DNA from: an uncultured Flavihumibacter sp.
Lineage (GTDB): Bacteria; Bacteroidota; Bacteroidia; Chitinophagales; Chitinophagaceae
Direction of reading: 5' to 3'
NCBI GenBank assembly: GCA_902168105.1
Contig: CABHOY010000038.1
Location: 248,001-312,000, forward strand
Length of the DNA stretch: 64,000 nt
Each line of letters opens with the position of its first letter. Positions within the stretch are counted from its first letter, which is position 1. Shown here piece after piece: positions 27,201 through 37,200 of the stretch. The translations under genes and the position numbers were made by a program. A model generated the notes under the pieces. The model saw nothing but the letters and a program-made list of their open reading frames with translations, was not told where the DNA came from and did not search any database.

Positions 27201-30200
27201 TTCACCATTCGAATTCTTATACACACCTTCCGCATCAACGAAACGGTATTCTTCCATCGTACCCGCACTGTTCTTCTTCTGGAAGGCCCTTACCGCCCCT
27301 ACTGTGATCTGAGGATCATACGTATCCTTGCCTCCTGCCACCTTAATAGCTCCATACTGGAACTCTACGCTGCCCAGACTGTCGAACGGCACTGACACAG
27401 CGGTACCTGCTAATGTGAGGAAGGATATCGTCTTATCGTCCTTGTTGATGAAGGTCCTGTCGATCTTCTGACCTATGTAGTTCTGGCTGCTTCCATCTTC
27501 ATCAAATACGCCCCATACATGTCCCGGATCGTGCAGGATATCCCACTGGAATTTCAACAGACGGAAACCATTGCCATAGTCCATCAGGTTGTCTGTGGAG
27601 CTACGCTCCAGTCCAATAACTGTGCTGAACGTATGTTCCAGTGTATAATCGCCATGCCCTATTTCATGCACGACTGTGCGAACGACATTATCATCACCGG
27701 CTCCTTTCGTGAATATAAATCCGAACTGGCTCTCACGCGGCATTTTACCTGCGAGGTCTCCGTCAGACAATGCCGTTTCGTCTACCAGGAACAGGTATAC
27801 AGCTTCATCATCGATCTTAACAGACTTCTTATAAGCCTTCTGCAACGCCTTCTCTTCACCTGTGAATCCATTACTGAGGAATGCACTACCCTTATCCTGC
27901 AGGATGCTGTCGCCATTGCTATCCCAAGTTTTGTTATAGCGGAAGCTTTCATCTGTCTTCACCTCATAGGTGACACCAACTTTGCCATAAGCCTGCAGCA
28001 AGGCAGCTTTTATTTTTTCTTCAGGTACGGATACTTTCGACCCTACCGGCACCAGCACCAGTTTCTTCGGCAATGGTGTATAACTTACCAGCAGTAGTTT
28101 ACCGAGGCTGATGTAACCACCTTTTCCGTCGGGATGAGCTGCGTATATTTCCTGTGCATCACCGCCAGTACCGCCTGTCAGCTTAATAGAGAAGCTGCCG
28201 TTACCATTATCCTTCGCTTCCAGTACGATGCCCTTACCAGTGATAAACTTCATATTAGCAGCCGTGATACCACTTGCCGCATTTGTCAAAGTTGCGATCA
28301 CTTCTTCCTGTTCGCCCGGCACGATGGCTTTTGCACTAACATGGTACTTACCGTCTGCCAGCGATTCATATTCACGCGCTACCAGCTCTTTGCCGGCGTA
28401 GCTATCTTTCCATGCGTCAAATCCGTATGCATTACCCTGACCGGCCGTAAAGGTCACTATGCCCTTGTCAGGCTGCAGGTTCTTTAAGGACTCCAGTACC
28501 TGCGGTGTGATCGAATTATCGCGCTTACCGATAGCTGTTACCTTTCCTCCTTTATCGATATTGAAGAGATAACCATCTCCATCTTCCAGTACGAGCGGCA
28601 AGGTTTTCCCCTTGTCCTTATAGTTGATCGCTTCTTCCTTACCCGTCTCATTGTCTTTAAGTGTGATAGTGCCTTCGTCTGTATTTACCTTAATATTAGC
28701 AGGTGTGAAGACTTTCAGTTTTGTTACGATATCAGGAACGATATCTCCGTTCTTCACATCGCCTACATCATTACCACCATGTTGTTCATCCAGTTTGTCG
28801 CTGACGAACTTGTCGATACCTTCCGTTCTTGCATACACATTTCCGGCTGTCACCACCAGGTCTGTGTTAACGGAGATATCCTTGAACTCCATCAGCAAAC
28901 CGATACCAAAGCCCAGTGTGATGACACGGCCTTTGCCTGAGAACTTACCATTACTACCTTTTACATCTGTCAGTATGATATCAAAGTTGCCTACACGGAT
29001 AATCCTCCCCGGGAACAAAGTAGCCAGCGGCTCTTTGTTGGTGGGCACAGGTATCCTACCTGCGTCGCCACATACAAAGGTCTTCGCGGAATCTGTCTTT
29101 ACAGTTACTACGTCGCTGGGAGGTCCATAGATACCAGCTATTTTCCATTGCATCCTTCCTTCATACACACGGCCCGGTTCGAGGCTGTTCACACTAAGTG
29201 CAGTATCTCCTTTCTTTTCTTCTGTCTGCCAGTCGAACTCCGTATCTCCTGTTTTAGCTGCGCGGTATTGCACGCGGTAAGCTTCCACCTTGTACACCGC
29301 GTCAGCAGGTTCCCAGTTGAAACGTACGCTGCGTTCGCCGGTTGAACGGCCTTTGAGTACCGGCTTCTGTATATTGCCTTGTGTAAAAGGATTATTACCA
29401 AGATAAGTGAACGTACAACTCTGGCTCAGTCCCTGGTTGCTGAACATATCCCTACCACTCTTATCGCGCGCCTGTACCACCCATACATATTGCATGCTGT
29501 CCCGCAACTGCGGTTCGCCCGGACCATACACAATCGTGTTGCTTTGAGTGACCAGGGTATAAATAGGTTTGGCGCTGCGTAGAATGTAATCCGGGTTACT
29601 ACCGGCCGGCCTCACTTCATACAGGGAGAAAACATATTCTGTTCCGCTTCCTGGTAAAGGATTAGGTGAGTTACGACTACTCCAGTTAAAGGAGACGAAC
29701 TGCGGGTCCAGTTTCTCCACACGGCTGTTACAGATAGGCAGGTTCAATAAGGGAGGATCACTCTTCCGGAAAAAGAATACGTTCGACCCCATATTACTTA
29801 CCTGTACCTGCGGGCGGCTATAGTCATATGCCGTGAAAGATATGCGGTAGGCCCCTTCCGGCAGGGAGCGGGTCTTTTCATACTGGTCCCTGCTGAAGCC
29901 ACCGCTGTATTCAATATTGGCGGGGTTAAGATAATCTGCCAGGTCAATCCCTCCGATAATAGTAGGAATACCCGCACTCAGTGAAAGCGGTTTAGGATTG
30001 AACATAGCGGCTGTCCGCATAATAACCGTACCATTCTGTTCAACAGTCATCCGCAGCCGGATATTGTAGCTGGGCAGTGTCAGGTCATTCTGCACAAGTA
30101 TCACACGCAGTTTGTCGCTACCTGCTACTGCATAGTCAGGGAGATAAACACTGTATGGTGGTATGATCTGCGTGCTGGCAGTAACCGGGTATTGCTGGGC

Positions 30201-30266
30201 GTGAACGTTTGTTATACCTAATGCAAACAGCAGCAGGCATAGAACGAGTCGGTATATGTGGGACAT
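24243..30266 (-). CDS. Giant secreted polymorphic toxin with zincin, caspase-like segment and C-terminal deaminase-type toxin
   Basis: A 2007-residue exported toxin. The start at 30266 (MSHIYRLVLCLLLFALGITNVHAQ) gives a clean signal peptide and a 26-base gap to the upstream gene; an in-frame ATG at 30374 would overlap that gene. Layout: N-terminal beta modules (~25-290, possibly the TANFOR type), an FN3 repeat (~300-395), beta-rich sequence, a zincin with H867-E868-x-x-H871 and a later Met-turn-like NLMDYG, a helical middle part, then a segment with H1608 (LVVHADGG) and C1651 (VLLSCVD) resembling a clan-CD cysteine protease. The C-terminus has D1944-S-E1946 followed by C1979-P-S-C1982, the layout of zinc-dependent polymorphic-toxin deaminases (BURPS668_1122-like). 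No RHS or YD repeats. The SUKH immunity gene overlaps the stop. The target, DNA, RNA or nucleotide, is unknown. Confidence 0.85.
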   Translation of the reverse strand: MSHIYRLVLCLLLFALGITNVHAQQYPVTASTQIIPPYSVYLPDYAVAGSDKLRVILVQNDLTLPSYNIRLRMTVEQNGTVIMRTAAMFNPKPLSLSAGIPTIIGGIDLADYLNPANIEYSGGFSRDQYEKTRSLPEGAYRISFTAYDYSRPQVQVSNMGSNVFFFRKSDPPLLNLPICNSRVEKLDPQFVSFNWSSRNSPNPLPGSGTEYVFSLYEVRPAGSNPDYILRSAKPIYTLVTQSNTIVYGPGEPQLRDSMQYVWVVQARDKSGRDMFSNQGLSQSCTFTYLGNNPFTQGNIQKPVLKGRSTGERSVRFNWEPADAVYKVEAYRVQYRAAKTGDTEFDWQTEEKKGDTALSVNSLEPGRVYEGRMQWKIAGIYGPPSDVVTVKTDSAKTFVCGDAGRIPVPTNKEPLATLFPGRIIRVGNFDIILTDVKGSNGKFSGKGRVITLGFGIGLLMEFKDISVNTDLVVTAGNVYARTEGIDKFVSDKLDEQHGGNDVGDVKNGDIVPDIVTKLKVFTPANIKVNTDEGTITLKDNETGKEEAINYKDKGKTLPLVLEDGDGYLFNIDKGGKVTAIGKRDNSITPQVLESLKNLQPDKGIVTFTAGQGNAYGFDAWKDSYAGKELVAREYESLADGKYHVSAKAIVPGEQEEVIATLTNAASGITAANMKFITGKGIVLEAKDNGNGSFSIKLTGGTGGDAQEIYAAHPDGKGGYISLGKLLLVSYTPLPKKLVLVPVGSKVSVPEEKIKAALLQAYGKVGVTYEVKTDESFRYNKTWDSNGDSILQDKGSAFLSNGFTGEEKALQKAYKKSVKIDDEAVYLFLVDETALSDGDLAGKMPRESQFGFIFTKGAGDDNVVRTVVHEIGHGDYTLEHTFSTVIGLERSSTDNLMDYGNGFRLLKFQWDILHDPGHVWGVFDEDGSSQNYIGQKIDRTFINKDDKTISFLTLAGTAVSVPFDSLGSVEFQYGAIKVAGGKDTYDPQITVGAVRAFQKKNSAGTMEEYRFVDAEGVYKNSNGERFVQIADTTLVDGFVYPIQCEEKYELFKFARIGVPAYKGGEPKLNFTELVGRFNPFRGRTPMTGVYGGVLRQELPMNVSGSCQYCISPVTVSMIKGHCSTAEYIWVDKLAQMRNVFPDYFDRFTQTNFEEKGNWEMPKTVSVTNVIGDPNQGIRTTETTYDYQYPWGAYLKDHGAIKEAYTGNKELFFQTFYTEFVKYINTTIVKDDKFWENLYDGTPANAIFSQLDGDPAFHLRSVPLEKRELALKLLTKNYNTAAYFNRKDLPYLRLLASFKDEDQFPALMYIEDSITIRQIYELFDEFNKTEDAQIGVLMALSNMITGSGYFYEKEEKVVEELEDHHIIAEVEADMLQFKNVEIELFKENQLLLNKKLFRYNDIVTIKTAGKFSIGDKVYERGAILRVPALQVALMSSVTNAQVTEKTAWLAVDIGTMVVGVWGAKVLFTAGNYLRKAIVYADLIGSTGGITLQLLDNDVISDDTRFYLQLSCFAVSLPNMVASIPKIERTLAELDIELNAARQAGKSQQKIEDMLTVRKQLADAIHLDELAADASEIKKRVAAVSGNRTEEVVSWLKSSKSASDNNVYLVVHADGGIFKVMHNGKDIEMTHKSLAQWIKSTGSIPGDGQLVLLSCVDIETAQNLSRKLGRSIIANDGSVRVYKNGVIEADNGFKYIDEAGNIDDSKKLTIGKQEPLEGEGILLGNASIRKWDANALAEAFDINSELAGKLLRNEEFVVACENGDRLIEVIKKELPEGVEGLVGQRTFKSYKEALLTVFTEDPALFSKVNKQIKDAETILKSGKLDTDSYKKFNAIRIEIESLLGKAGFETSFFANSIFTTSIYRNPPLTDEAIQAMKTARADYGIGADQNLLLTEVEMVNGEKTNQVAHSGKNPRPTNPDPEKIIPDAFPKDRHLDQFNTGLLDRIQDSESKFLEYMWKKILAGNPSETDIKSITLFSERPVCPSCANAIRIFKEKFPNIEVIIYEGKFKR

Positions 30267-30292
30267 CCTCTGGATATGATTAAACGTTATTG

Positions 30293-32086
30293 TCAAAATG
30301 AATAGGTATAGTTGATGGTGCTTGTCAGTTCGTTGTAACCGGGCTGGTAAGTGGTAGCGCCACGAAACACCCATGAAACAGTTGCACCTATCGTATGTGT
30401 CTGTTTGCTGAATAACTTCTTCTTTCCTTCACCTTCCGCAGCGGCGGCATCAGGCTGTTTTCCCTTCGGACTGTAATTAACATTCAGCCCTGTATTAAAG
30501 AGCGTACTATTAGTCGATATTGTTGTTCCTTCACCTGTTGTATTCTTTGCAGATGTCACATTGTACACCGCTGAAACACCTGTGCGCAATGTCTTCTCCA
30601 GGAACTGTTTATTGACGTTCATACCAGGCCCCATGAAAGTAGTGCTCAATCCAGCCGCCGTGTTCTTGTAGTAGTTCACGGTAGCGCTCATGGTCAGGTC
30701 TTTCGGCGGCAGGCTGTAGGAGTAACTGACATTCGACGTAAAGAATTTAGTAAGTATGGGAGCTGTCGTATCATTGCTGCTTCTGTCGCTTGCATACTGG
30801 TAGGAAGAGTTCAGCGTAATGGCCTGTTGTCTTTCTTTATCACCGGTATGGTACATTACCATAGCATTGTAGGTATTATTCACCTGGTAGAAGTCCAGCG
30901 TATCCATTGGGTTGTTGAAATAAGGATCTGCCTGTGGTCTTACGCGGGTATAATTACTGAAGTTCGAATATCCTCCGTTCAATGCCCAATGGTCACCAGC
31001 AACAACGCTGGCGTTTCCGTTCACCACCCAGCGTTTGGCATCACTGCTCTTACTATCGTCCAGGTTATTGACCTGCATACCTGCATTGGCGGAGAGGTTC
31101 ACCCTGCCGTTGAACAGTTTAAAGGAAGGAGCTACCGTAATATTACGCATGTCGTTCACCACATTATATGCCCCCAGTGTTACATAGTCGGGCGCTACTC
31201 TTTCATAGCGCAGCTGCACGGTATAAAAAGATCCGTTATAGCCCAGTCCTGCCTGTATGGCATCGAAGTAACGGGTATTGTTGGTAGGAGATAAAAAGTG
31301 ACTTAAGAGATTGGAAGTTCCCCTGCTACTGTCAAATGCATTCTTCTCGCCACGTACATCGCGATTGATGGCAGATACTGAATATTCAACATCTACGAAG
31401 ATGTGCTGCATGATGCTTTGACGTACATTAAAGGCTACCGCCACGTTCTCTCTCGGTGTAATGGTTGCATCGTCAGGAATGAAGGGCAGAGAAGCAGGAT
31501 CGTCTTTAGCGCGGAACAGCGATATGCCATAGGCATTGCCTTCATTTTCATATGCTACTTTCAGTCCGGCGCCTTTCCTTTCAAAAGAGGCCCTGCTATA
31601 GCTTTCGGGCACAAGTACATCAAAAGGTACTGCTTTCAGTAAGGCACCGTACATGGCGGAGATACGCCATTTCGAAGGCGTCAGCTCCACTCCCACACCA
31701 TTGAACATATGACCTGCGAGGGTATAATTACTGAAGTTCATACTGGAACTACCCACGTATAACCGCGCCCATTTGTAGCTCGGTGCAAAGCGGAACTGAT
31801 TAAAAGGCTGGGAGTAGTTCTTGCCCTGGTTGCTGTAGCTAAAGGAGAAAGGCATATCATATCCGAACATGTTGATATTGATATTACCGTTCAGATACCA
31901 CGCAAAGGGGTCGCGCCTGGCGTCAATACCACTGGCTGTATAAGCGGTGGTACTTGCATTTACAGACCCGTTCATGGTCACACCTTTCTTTGCGCCAAGC
32001 TGGTCCAGTGCCTGACCGCTTGCCGTGCCGGTGCAGATCAGCAATATACTGACCATTGTATAAAAAAATATGTAGCAATGCTTCAT
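30293..32086 (-). CDS. Predicted outer-membrane beta-barrel protein of the toxin operon
   Basis: A 597-residue exported protein of unknown family. The N-terminal signal peptide ends near TASGQALDQLG. The body is built of alternating, aromatic-rich strands (NININMFGYDMPFSFSYS; FYTVQLRYERVAP; MVMYHTGDKERQ) with polar turns and ends in a strand with terminal Phe (NELTSTINYTYSF), the usual C-terminal signature of an outer-membrane barrel. It lies between the FN3 gene (47-base gap) and the toxin gene (26-base gap) in one operon. It may be a pore for toxin export or a surface anchor; this is inference from position. Confidence 0.75.
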   Translation of the reverse strand: MKHCYIFFYTMVSILLICTGTASGQALDQLGAKKGVTMNGSVNASTTAYTASGIDARRDPFAWYLNGNININMFGYDMPFSFSYSNQGKNYSQPFNQFRFAPSYKWARLYVGSSSMNFSNYTLAGHMFNGVGVELTPSKWRISAMYGALLKAVPFDVLVPESYSRASFERKGAGLKVAYENEGNAYGISLFRAKDDPASLPFIPDDATITPRENVAVAFNVRQSIMQHIFVDVEYSVSAINRDVRGEKNAFDSSRGTSNLLSHFLSPTNNTRYFDAIQAGLGYNGSFYTVQLRYERVAPDYVTLGAYNVVNDMRNITVAPSFKLFNGRVNLSANAGMQVNNLDDSKSSDAKRWVVNGNASVVAGDHWALNGGYSNFSNYTRVRPQADPYFNNPMDTLDFYQVNNTYNAMVMYHTGDKERQQAITLNSSYQYASDRSSNDTTAPILTKFFTSNVSYSYSLPPKDLTMSATVNYYKNTAAGLSTTFMGPGMNVNKQFLEKTLRTGVSAVYNVTSAKNTTGEGTTISTNSTLFNTGLNVNYSPKGKQPDAAAAEGEGKKKLFSKQTHTIGATVSWVFRGATTYQPGYNELTSTINYTYSF

Positions 32087-32133
32087 AACGCAATACTTTT
32101 ATTTGGGAGATAATAAACCAGCACCTGGCGTGC

Positions 32134-34206
32134 TTAATATTTAACTTCCACCACTTTGCTCATTTCTGCTTTCACATCTCCCTTCATCACAGCGGTGATC
32201 TTATATTTATAGACATTTCCAATGAAAATCTCATTGTCCGCCCAGTCCTGTTTAGCACCGTCGGCTGTGGTGTACAGGATGAAAGGGTTGTCGTTCTTCG
32301 CGCGATAGATGCGATATTGTTTTACTTCCGGTTGATTATATTGCCAGCTTAGTTCTATCTGTTTCTTCTCTGTATTGACTGTTCCTTTAAAGCCTTTCAC
32401 TCCCGGCCGTTTGCCTGATTCAAACCAGATATCGCCGCTTAGTTCTTTAGCATGATTACCGGAATCATCGTATACAGCCAACTCATAGTAATAAGTGTTA
32501 CCTGCTACCAACGCTGTATCGGTATACCTTTCCCTTTTAGATGCTGTATCCCATACGGCCACTTCTTTACGGCTGCTGTCTTTTGTATTGATACTGTACA
32601 GGGTATACTTCACCACATCCGCACTGGAGCTATTGACCCATTCAAGTACGATAGCGTGTAAACTGTCAGACCTGTAAGCCCTTGTGATAAGCGGCCGTGA
32701 GGGCGCTATGGTATCGGGTCGTTTCAACATTATATAAGGGGAATATTCCGATGGGTTATAGTTCTTATCTACAGCGATCACCTTATAGAATACTTTGGAA
32801 GTAAGGGTATGCAGGGTAATGGTATCTGTAAACTGTGGCCGCATCAGGATCTCACGGGTTACTTCTATAAATTCTTCTTTGGTACTGTTAGCCCGGAATA
32901 CTCTGTATCCACGAAGGTCCTTCTCAGTATTTGCTGTCCACAGTAAAGCGACAATACCTGTAGAATCCACTTTACCGGCCAGTCCGACAGGAACCGCGGG
33001 CGGCGTACTATCTATCAGCTGTGCGAAGTATGGGAATGAATAAATGGCCTTCCCTCTGCGGGTAATTCCTTTTATACGATAGTAATTTGATAGTTCGGGC
33101 TTATTGTCGGTAAAGGTTGTTGCTGTACCCTTTAAGGTGGCTAGTGGGCTGAAAGGCCCTGTTCCTTTATCTGAACGGGTGATGATCAGTTTATCCAGTT
33201 GCTGCGGCAATTTGCCTGGCAGGCTCCATTGCAGGGTGATCTTTTTATTGTCCACTACAATGATGGTATCCATAACAGGCATATCGGATACGGATGGTAC
33301 TCCTATTCCCGCTACGGTCTGTGAGTAGGGACCATATTCGCCGAAAGGCGTAACACCTCTTATGCGATAGGTATACCTGTTATCATTATCCGGCAGGGAG
33401 TCCTGGTAATAGGAAAACCCGTTCTTATCGGGCGAGGTAGGCAGAATAGGAAGATCTGACACAGGTTTAAAGTTTTTTCCGTCCACAGCACGTTCTACCA
33501 TATAGGCGCTATACATACTACGGCTGTAGGTGGTGAGCCAACCCAGGGTGGCGGTGCTATCACCACAAACGATGGCCAGTTCCGCCGGCTTTGCCAGTGC
33601 AACCGGTTCGTCCAGCGAGGCTATTACAAAGGCGGTATCTATGAGGAGGCCTTGTGGTTGTTGTGCAGGTGCAATGCGGTAAACATAACGTTCCCCTTTT
33701 TTTACGTCTTCATCTTCCAGATACAGCCCTGCACTTTGTGCAGTAGCGATTGAAAGATCGCATGACAGCAATGCCATTACCATCCGCCAGTCGTTGGTGT
33801 TCTTACTTTCCAGGTAGGCGCCGAAGCCCTGTTCAGGCGTTACTCTTTTACCGCCTTCACCGTATATCAGTTCCGCGATCATCGCAAAGCGATCATCCTT
33901 CTCTGCCAACGCTTCCATACGTTGTAAGGTATATGGCTTCAGTGGCTGGCGGGTGAGCAGCACGGGTTTCGGCTGGCTAATCAATACGCCGTTTGCCGAT
34001 ATGGTAAAGCGTTCAACGGTATAACCATATTTATTACCGATCTCCCAGGCTATATAACTGGCGGGCGACCAGCGGAGGCGGACCTTACCGTCTTTGGGAT
34101 CAGCTATCCCCACGATCTTATGTTCATTATCCTGTCCATAGGAAATACCTGTGCTGCACAATAGCAACGTCACCGGGGTCAAAAGGGATAATAGGAAACG
34201 AAGCAT
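32134..34206 (-). CDS. Secreted protein with multiple fibronectin type III repeats
   Basis: A 690-residue exported protein (signal peptide ending near GISYGQDNE). After an N-terminal domain of ~200 residues it is a chain of about five FN3-like modules of ~95 residues. These are recognisable by repeating strands such as VALLWTANTEKDLRGYRVFR, KITLQWSLPG and KQIELSWQYNQPEVKQYRIYR, each with the FN3 Trp and Tyr positions. FN3 chains act as spacers or protein-binding rods. The ATG is 5 bases from the stop of the 1469-residue gene, so the two are tightly coupled. A role as a periplasmic or surface linker for the toxin is inference. Confidence 0.8.
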   Translation of the reverse strand: MLRFLLSLLTPVTLLLCSTGISYGQDNEHKIVGIADPKDGKVRLRWSPASYIAWEIGNKYGYTVERFTISANGVLISQPKPVLLTRQPLKPYTLQRMEALAEKDDRFAMIAELIYGEGGKRVTPEQGFGAYLESKNTNDWRMVMALLSCDLSIATAQSAGLYLEDEDVKKGERYVYRIAPAQQPQGLLIDTAFVIASLDEPVALAKPAELAIVCGDSTATLGWLTTYSRSMYSAYMVERAVDGKNFKPVSDLPILPTSPDKNGFSYYQDSLPDNDNRYTYRIRGVTPFGEYGPYSQTVAGIGVPSVSDMPVMDTIIVVDNKKITLQWSLPGKLPQQLDKLIITRSDKGTGPFSPLATLKGTATTFTDNKPELSNYYRIKGITRRGKAIYSFPYFAQLIDSTPPAVPVGLAGKVDSTGIVALLWTANTEKDLRGYRVFRANSTKEEFIEVTREILMRPQFTDTITLHTLTSKVFYKVIAVDKNYNPSEYSPYIMLKRPDTIAPSRPLITRAYRSDSLHAIVLEWVNSSSADVVKYTLYSINTKDSSRKEVAVWDTASKRERYTDTALVAGNTYYYELAVYDDSGNHAKELSGDIWFESGKRPGVKGFKGTVNTEKKQIELSWQYNQPEVKQYRIYRAKNDNPFILYTTADGAKQDWADNEIFIGNVYKYKITAVMKGDVKAEMSKVVEVKY

Positions 34207-34211
34207 GTCAC

Positions 34212-37200
34212 TTATAATTTATAGTAGATACTCTTTGTAATTGTTGATGAGATCTGGTTCAAGCCAGGTAAGCGGTACTGCAGTTCTACAGGATAATAGA
34301 TGTTACCCTGCAGGTCCGGGAATGTATGTAACAACAGATTGCCTGCTGATGTAGCCGTAGTTCCTGTCAGGTATAACCTGCCTGCTTTTGCAGAAAGGTC
34401 CATATAGTCCTCATGCGCAGCAAAAGGTACATAGTACATGAAGCGGCATACTCCTGGTTTTAAAGGCGCAATACCATCGGTCACCTGATTACTTTCCAGC
34501 TGATAGTAATTATTATCATTGTTATACATGCGCACAGCTTCCAGTGGCGGCACACCTCCAGTGGTAGCGGGATCACGTTCCAGCTTCATTCCTGATTCAA
34601 ATGGATAACCGTTGTACATCAATGGCAGGATCTTATTCTGTAACCAGGCATTGTTCGTACCGGCCTTCAGTAATATGAGCGGTTTGCTGTTGAAGGTGGC
34701 ATCGCCGTTGAGGTCAAACCTGTCAAAGGTCTCGTCCGTATTGAAGCGAGTACCGATCACGGTTACATAACCTGTTGCAATATCCCAGAGGTCCTGCGCA
34801 TTGGTCACAGCGCTCATCTTCTCTGCAAAGGTGTTGTACTTACTGGTGCGGAAATTATATGCGATGATCTCTTTGTTGATGTCAGACTTCGCATCACCTT
34901 TCAGTGAGGAGCTTGTAATAGTGGTGCTGTCGCCCTCTTCTCCCACAGTAAGGTCTTCATTCTTCACTACGTTATCAGCAGCCTTTTCTCCATCGAGGGA
35001 CGTGCGGGTAATGTTGTATGTGTAGATCATTTCCTTAGACAATCCGGAGGGAATATCGAAGTTGACCTGGGTCATTGCTTCATCATAAGATACGTTAGAA
35101 GCGGCCGCCTGTTTCTGCGCAGAAGTAAATGCGGCTGTTACACTATAGTTTTTACCTTCGTCATCTGTTTTCCTGAACAGTTTCGGCTGACCGTATTTCA
35201 GTTTGATATAACCTTTTTTGTATTCACCCGGCAGGAAGTTATACTGGCTTCTTATAGGATAAGCATACAGGATATTCTCCCAGCTGATCGTTGTAGGCTC
35301 TTCGCCGGTAGTGAAAGTGCTTGACTTGGTTTCATAATCGATGTTCCTGCCGTCGCTTTTCAATACATCCCAGCCTGCGCCATTCTGTTTTTCGAAGTGG
35401 ATCTTTGCAGCAGCTGTCAATGTGCTTTCTCCCGGCAATATATCACGCTGGTTGAGGGAAGCAGACATACCATCAGGGTTCACAACGATGGTACCGGTAA
35501 TCGGTGTCTTATCGTTCATCAGCGTTACTTCATCCAGTTTTACACGGTAGGTGGCTACCTGGTCATACTCGTTCATCATGGAGAAAGGTTTCTCTACCGC
35601 GATGTTGAATGCAACCTGTGGAGAAGAGAACACACTCACGTCTGTGCCCTGATCATCCGGCTTGATATCACTGATCACTTCGATATTGATCTCTTTTGCA
35701 CCAACGATCTCACATTGTGAGCCCAGCTCAACCTTGATGCTGGCCTTTCCTTTCACCATACCACCGAGAATGGAATATTTCACGCCGACCATTCCCCTGA
35801 ACCATGCAGGGTTAGGTAATTTGGCCTGTAACAATACTGCTGCCGATAGTTTGGCGATGGAGAATCCTTTCTTCTTTCCGAATACTTTTACACGGATACC
35901 TACGTCTCCTTTCAGATAAGCATAGGCTTGTCCAGAGGCATACCATCCGTTGAAACCGATCACACTACCACTACCTTTACACCTGGCTTCTCCGTAGTTA
36001 CGCAAGAGGATATCAGCGCCAGCGCCTACGGCAAACTCGCCGTATACACCATAGTCAAATGAGAAGGCTACTTTAAAGTGTGCACCGAAACCAAAGCCCT
36101 TACCGGTGCTCATGCTATTTTCCATAGCCATGAAATCGGTATTCACATCATCAAACACTTCATTCACTTCTGCAGGTACGGGAGGCATATCCTCCACTTT
36201 GGTACCCATCATGAAGTAGTTCTTTATTTCCGCTACGCCTATTACAGAAAGCCCGTTCATATTGGACGGACGGCCTACGTATGCGTACCAGTCGTCGGGG
36301 CCTACGTGCAGTACCGATTCACCCACCAGTCCACGTTCATGGATACCTTTGATGATACCCAGGATGTTGATGTATGTTTTCATGCTTGCGTCAAACGTAC
36401 TGTTGACGTTGTCGTAACGCATCTTGAACTGTACCCATATCGGTGCGGAGTCATCTTCTTTCGCTTCATTTTTGCTCTTGGCCTTCAGGGCTTCGTGCAT
36501 TACATATCCTGCACCATCAAACTGTACATAACGTAACCCACCGTTTGTCCCAAACTGTACTTCAAGCGCCACATTCACGTTGATCAGCATTTCAGTGGCC
36601 AGTGCCAGTGATACCCCACCCATGAAACCGAGACCGGCTTCTTTGGTAGGTACATACTGGAAGATCTCGTTCACATCTTTCAGTCCGCCTTTTTTATCTA
36701 TAGCGTTCCTGCTATCATAAGGGTCGAAATCGGAAGGGCGTTCCATATGATATGACATGCCACCCATCAGACCAGTGATCTGCAGGATGGGTGGTACGGG
36801 AATACGTATACCGATGTATGCGTCCACGTGCCAGTAACGGTAGTCATCTTTGGAACCGAAGTAGGCAGTGGCCTTTGCTTTCGGGATCGGGCCGGGAAGA
36901 GAGAAATCAAGCATTCCCCGGAAGCCGTTCCCATACACAGGATGATCATCAAACAGGGTAATGATACCATGCATCTGGAAGGCCATTACTTTCACTGTCA
37001 GGTCAATATCACTGACGGTTACTTTATCCAGCTTCCATTTTGTATCGATCTTTTCAACAGCCACATTATTGACCATCACCGTTTCCTTTATTTCCTCCTG
37101 GGCTGCTGTCACGGTAAATCCGGCACTGCCGGCGAAGCCTTTGTCTTCAGAATTCATGAAGTTCAGCTTCACGGTAGCGCCGATGGCTACTTTTCCGTCT

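Noticed and set aside
24243..30266. RHS- or VgrG-type toxin
   Set aside because: No YD repeats, RHS core motif, PAAR or VgrG sequence was seen in the 2007-residue protein.
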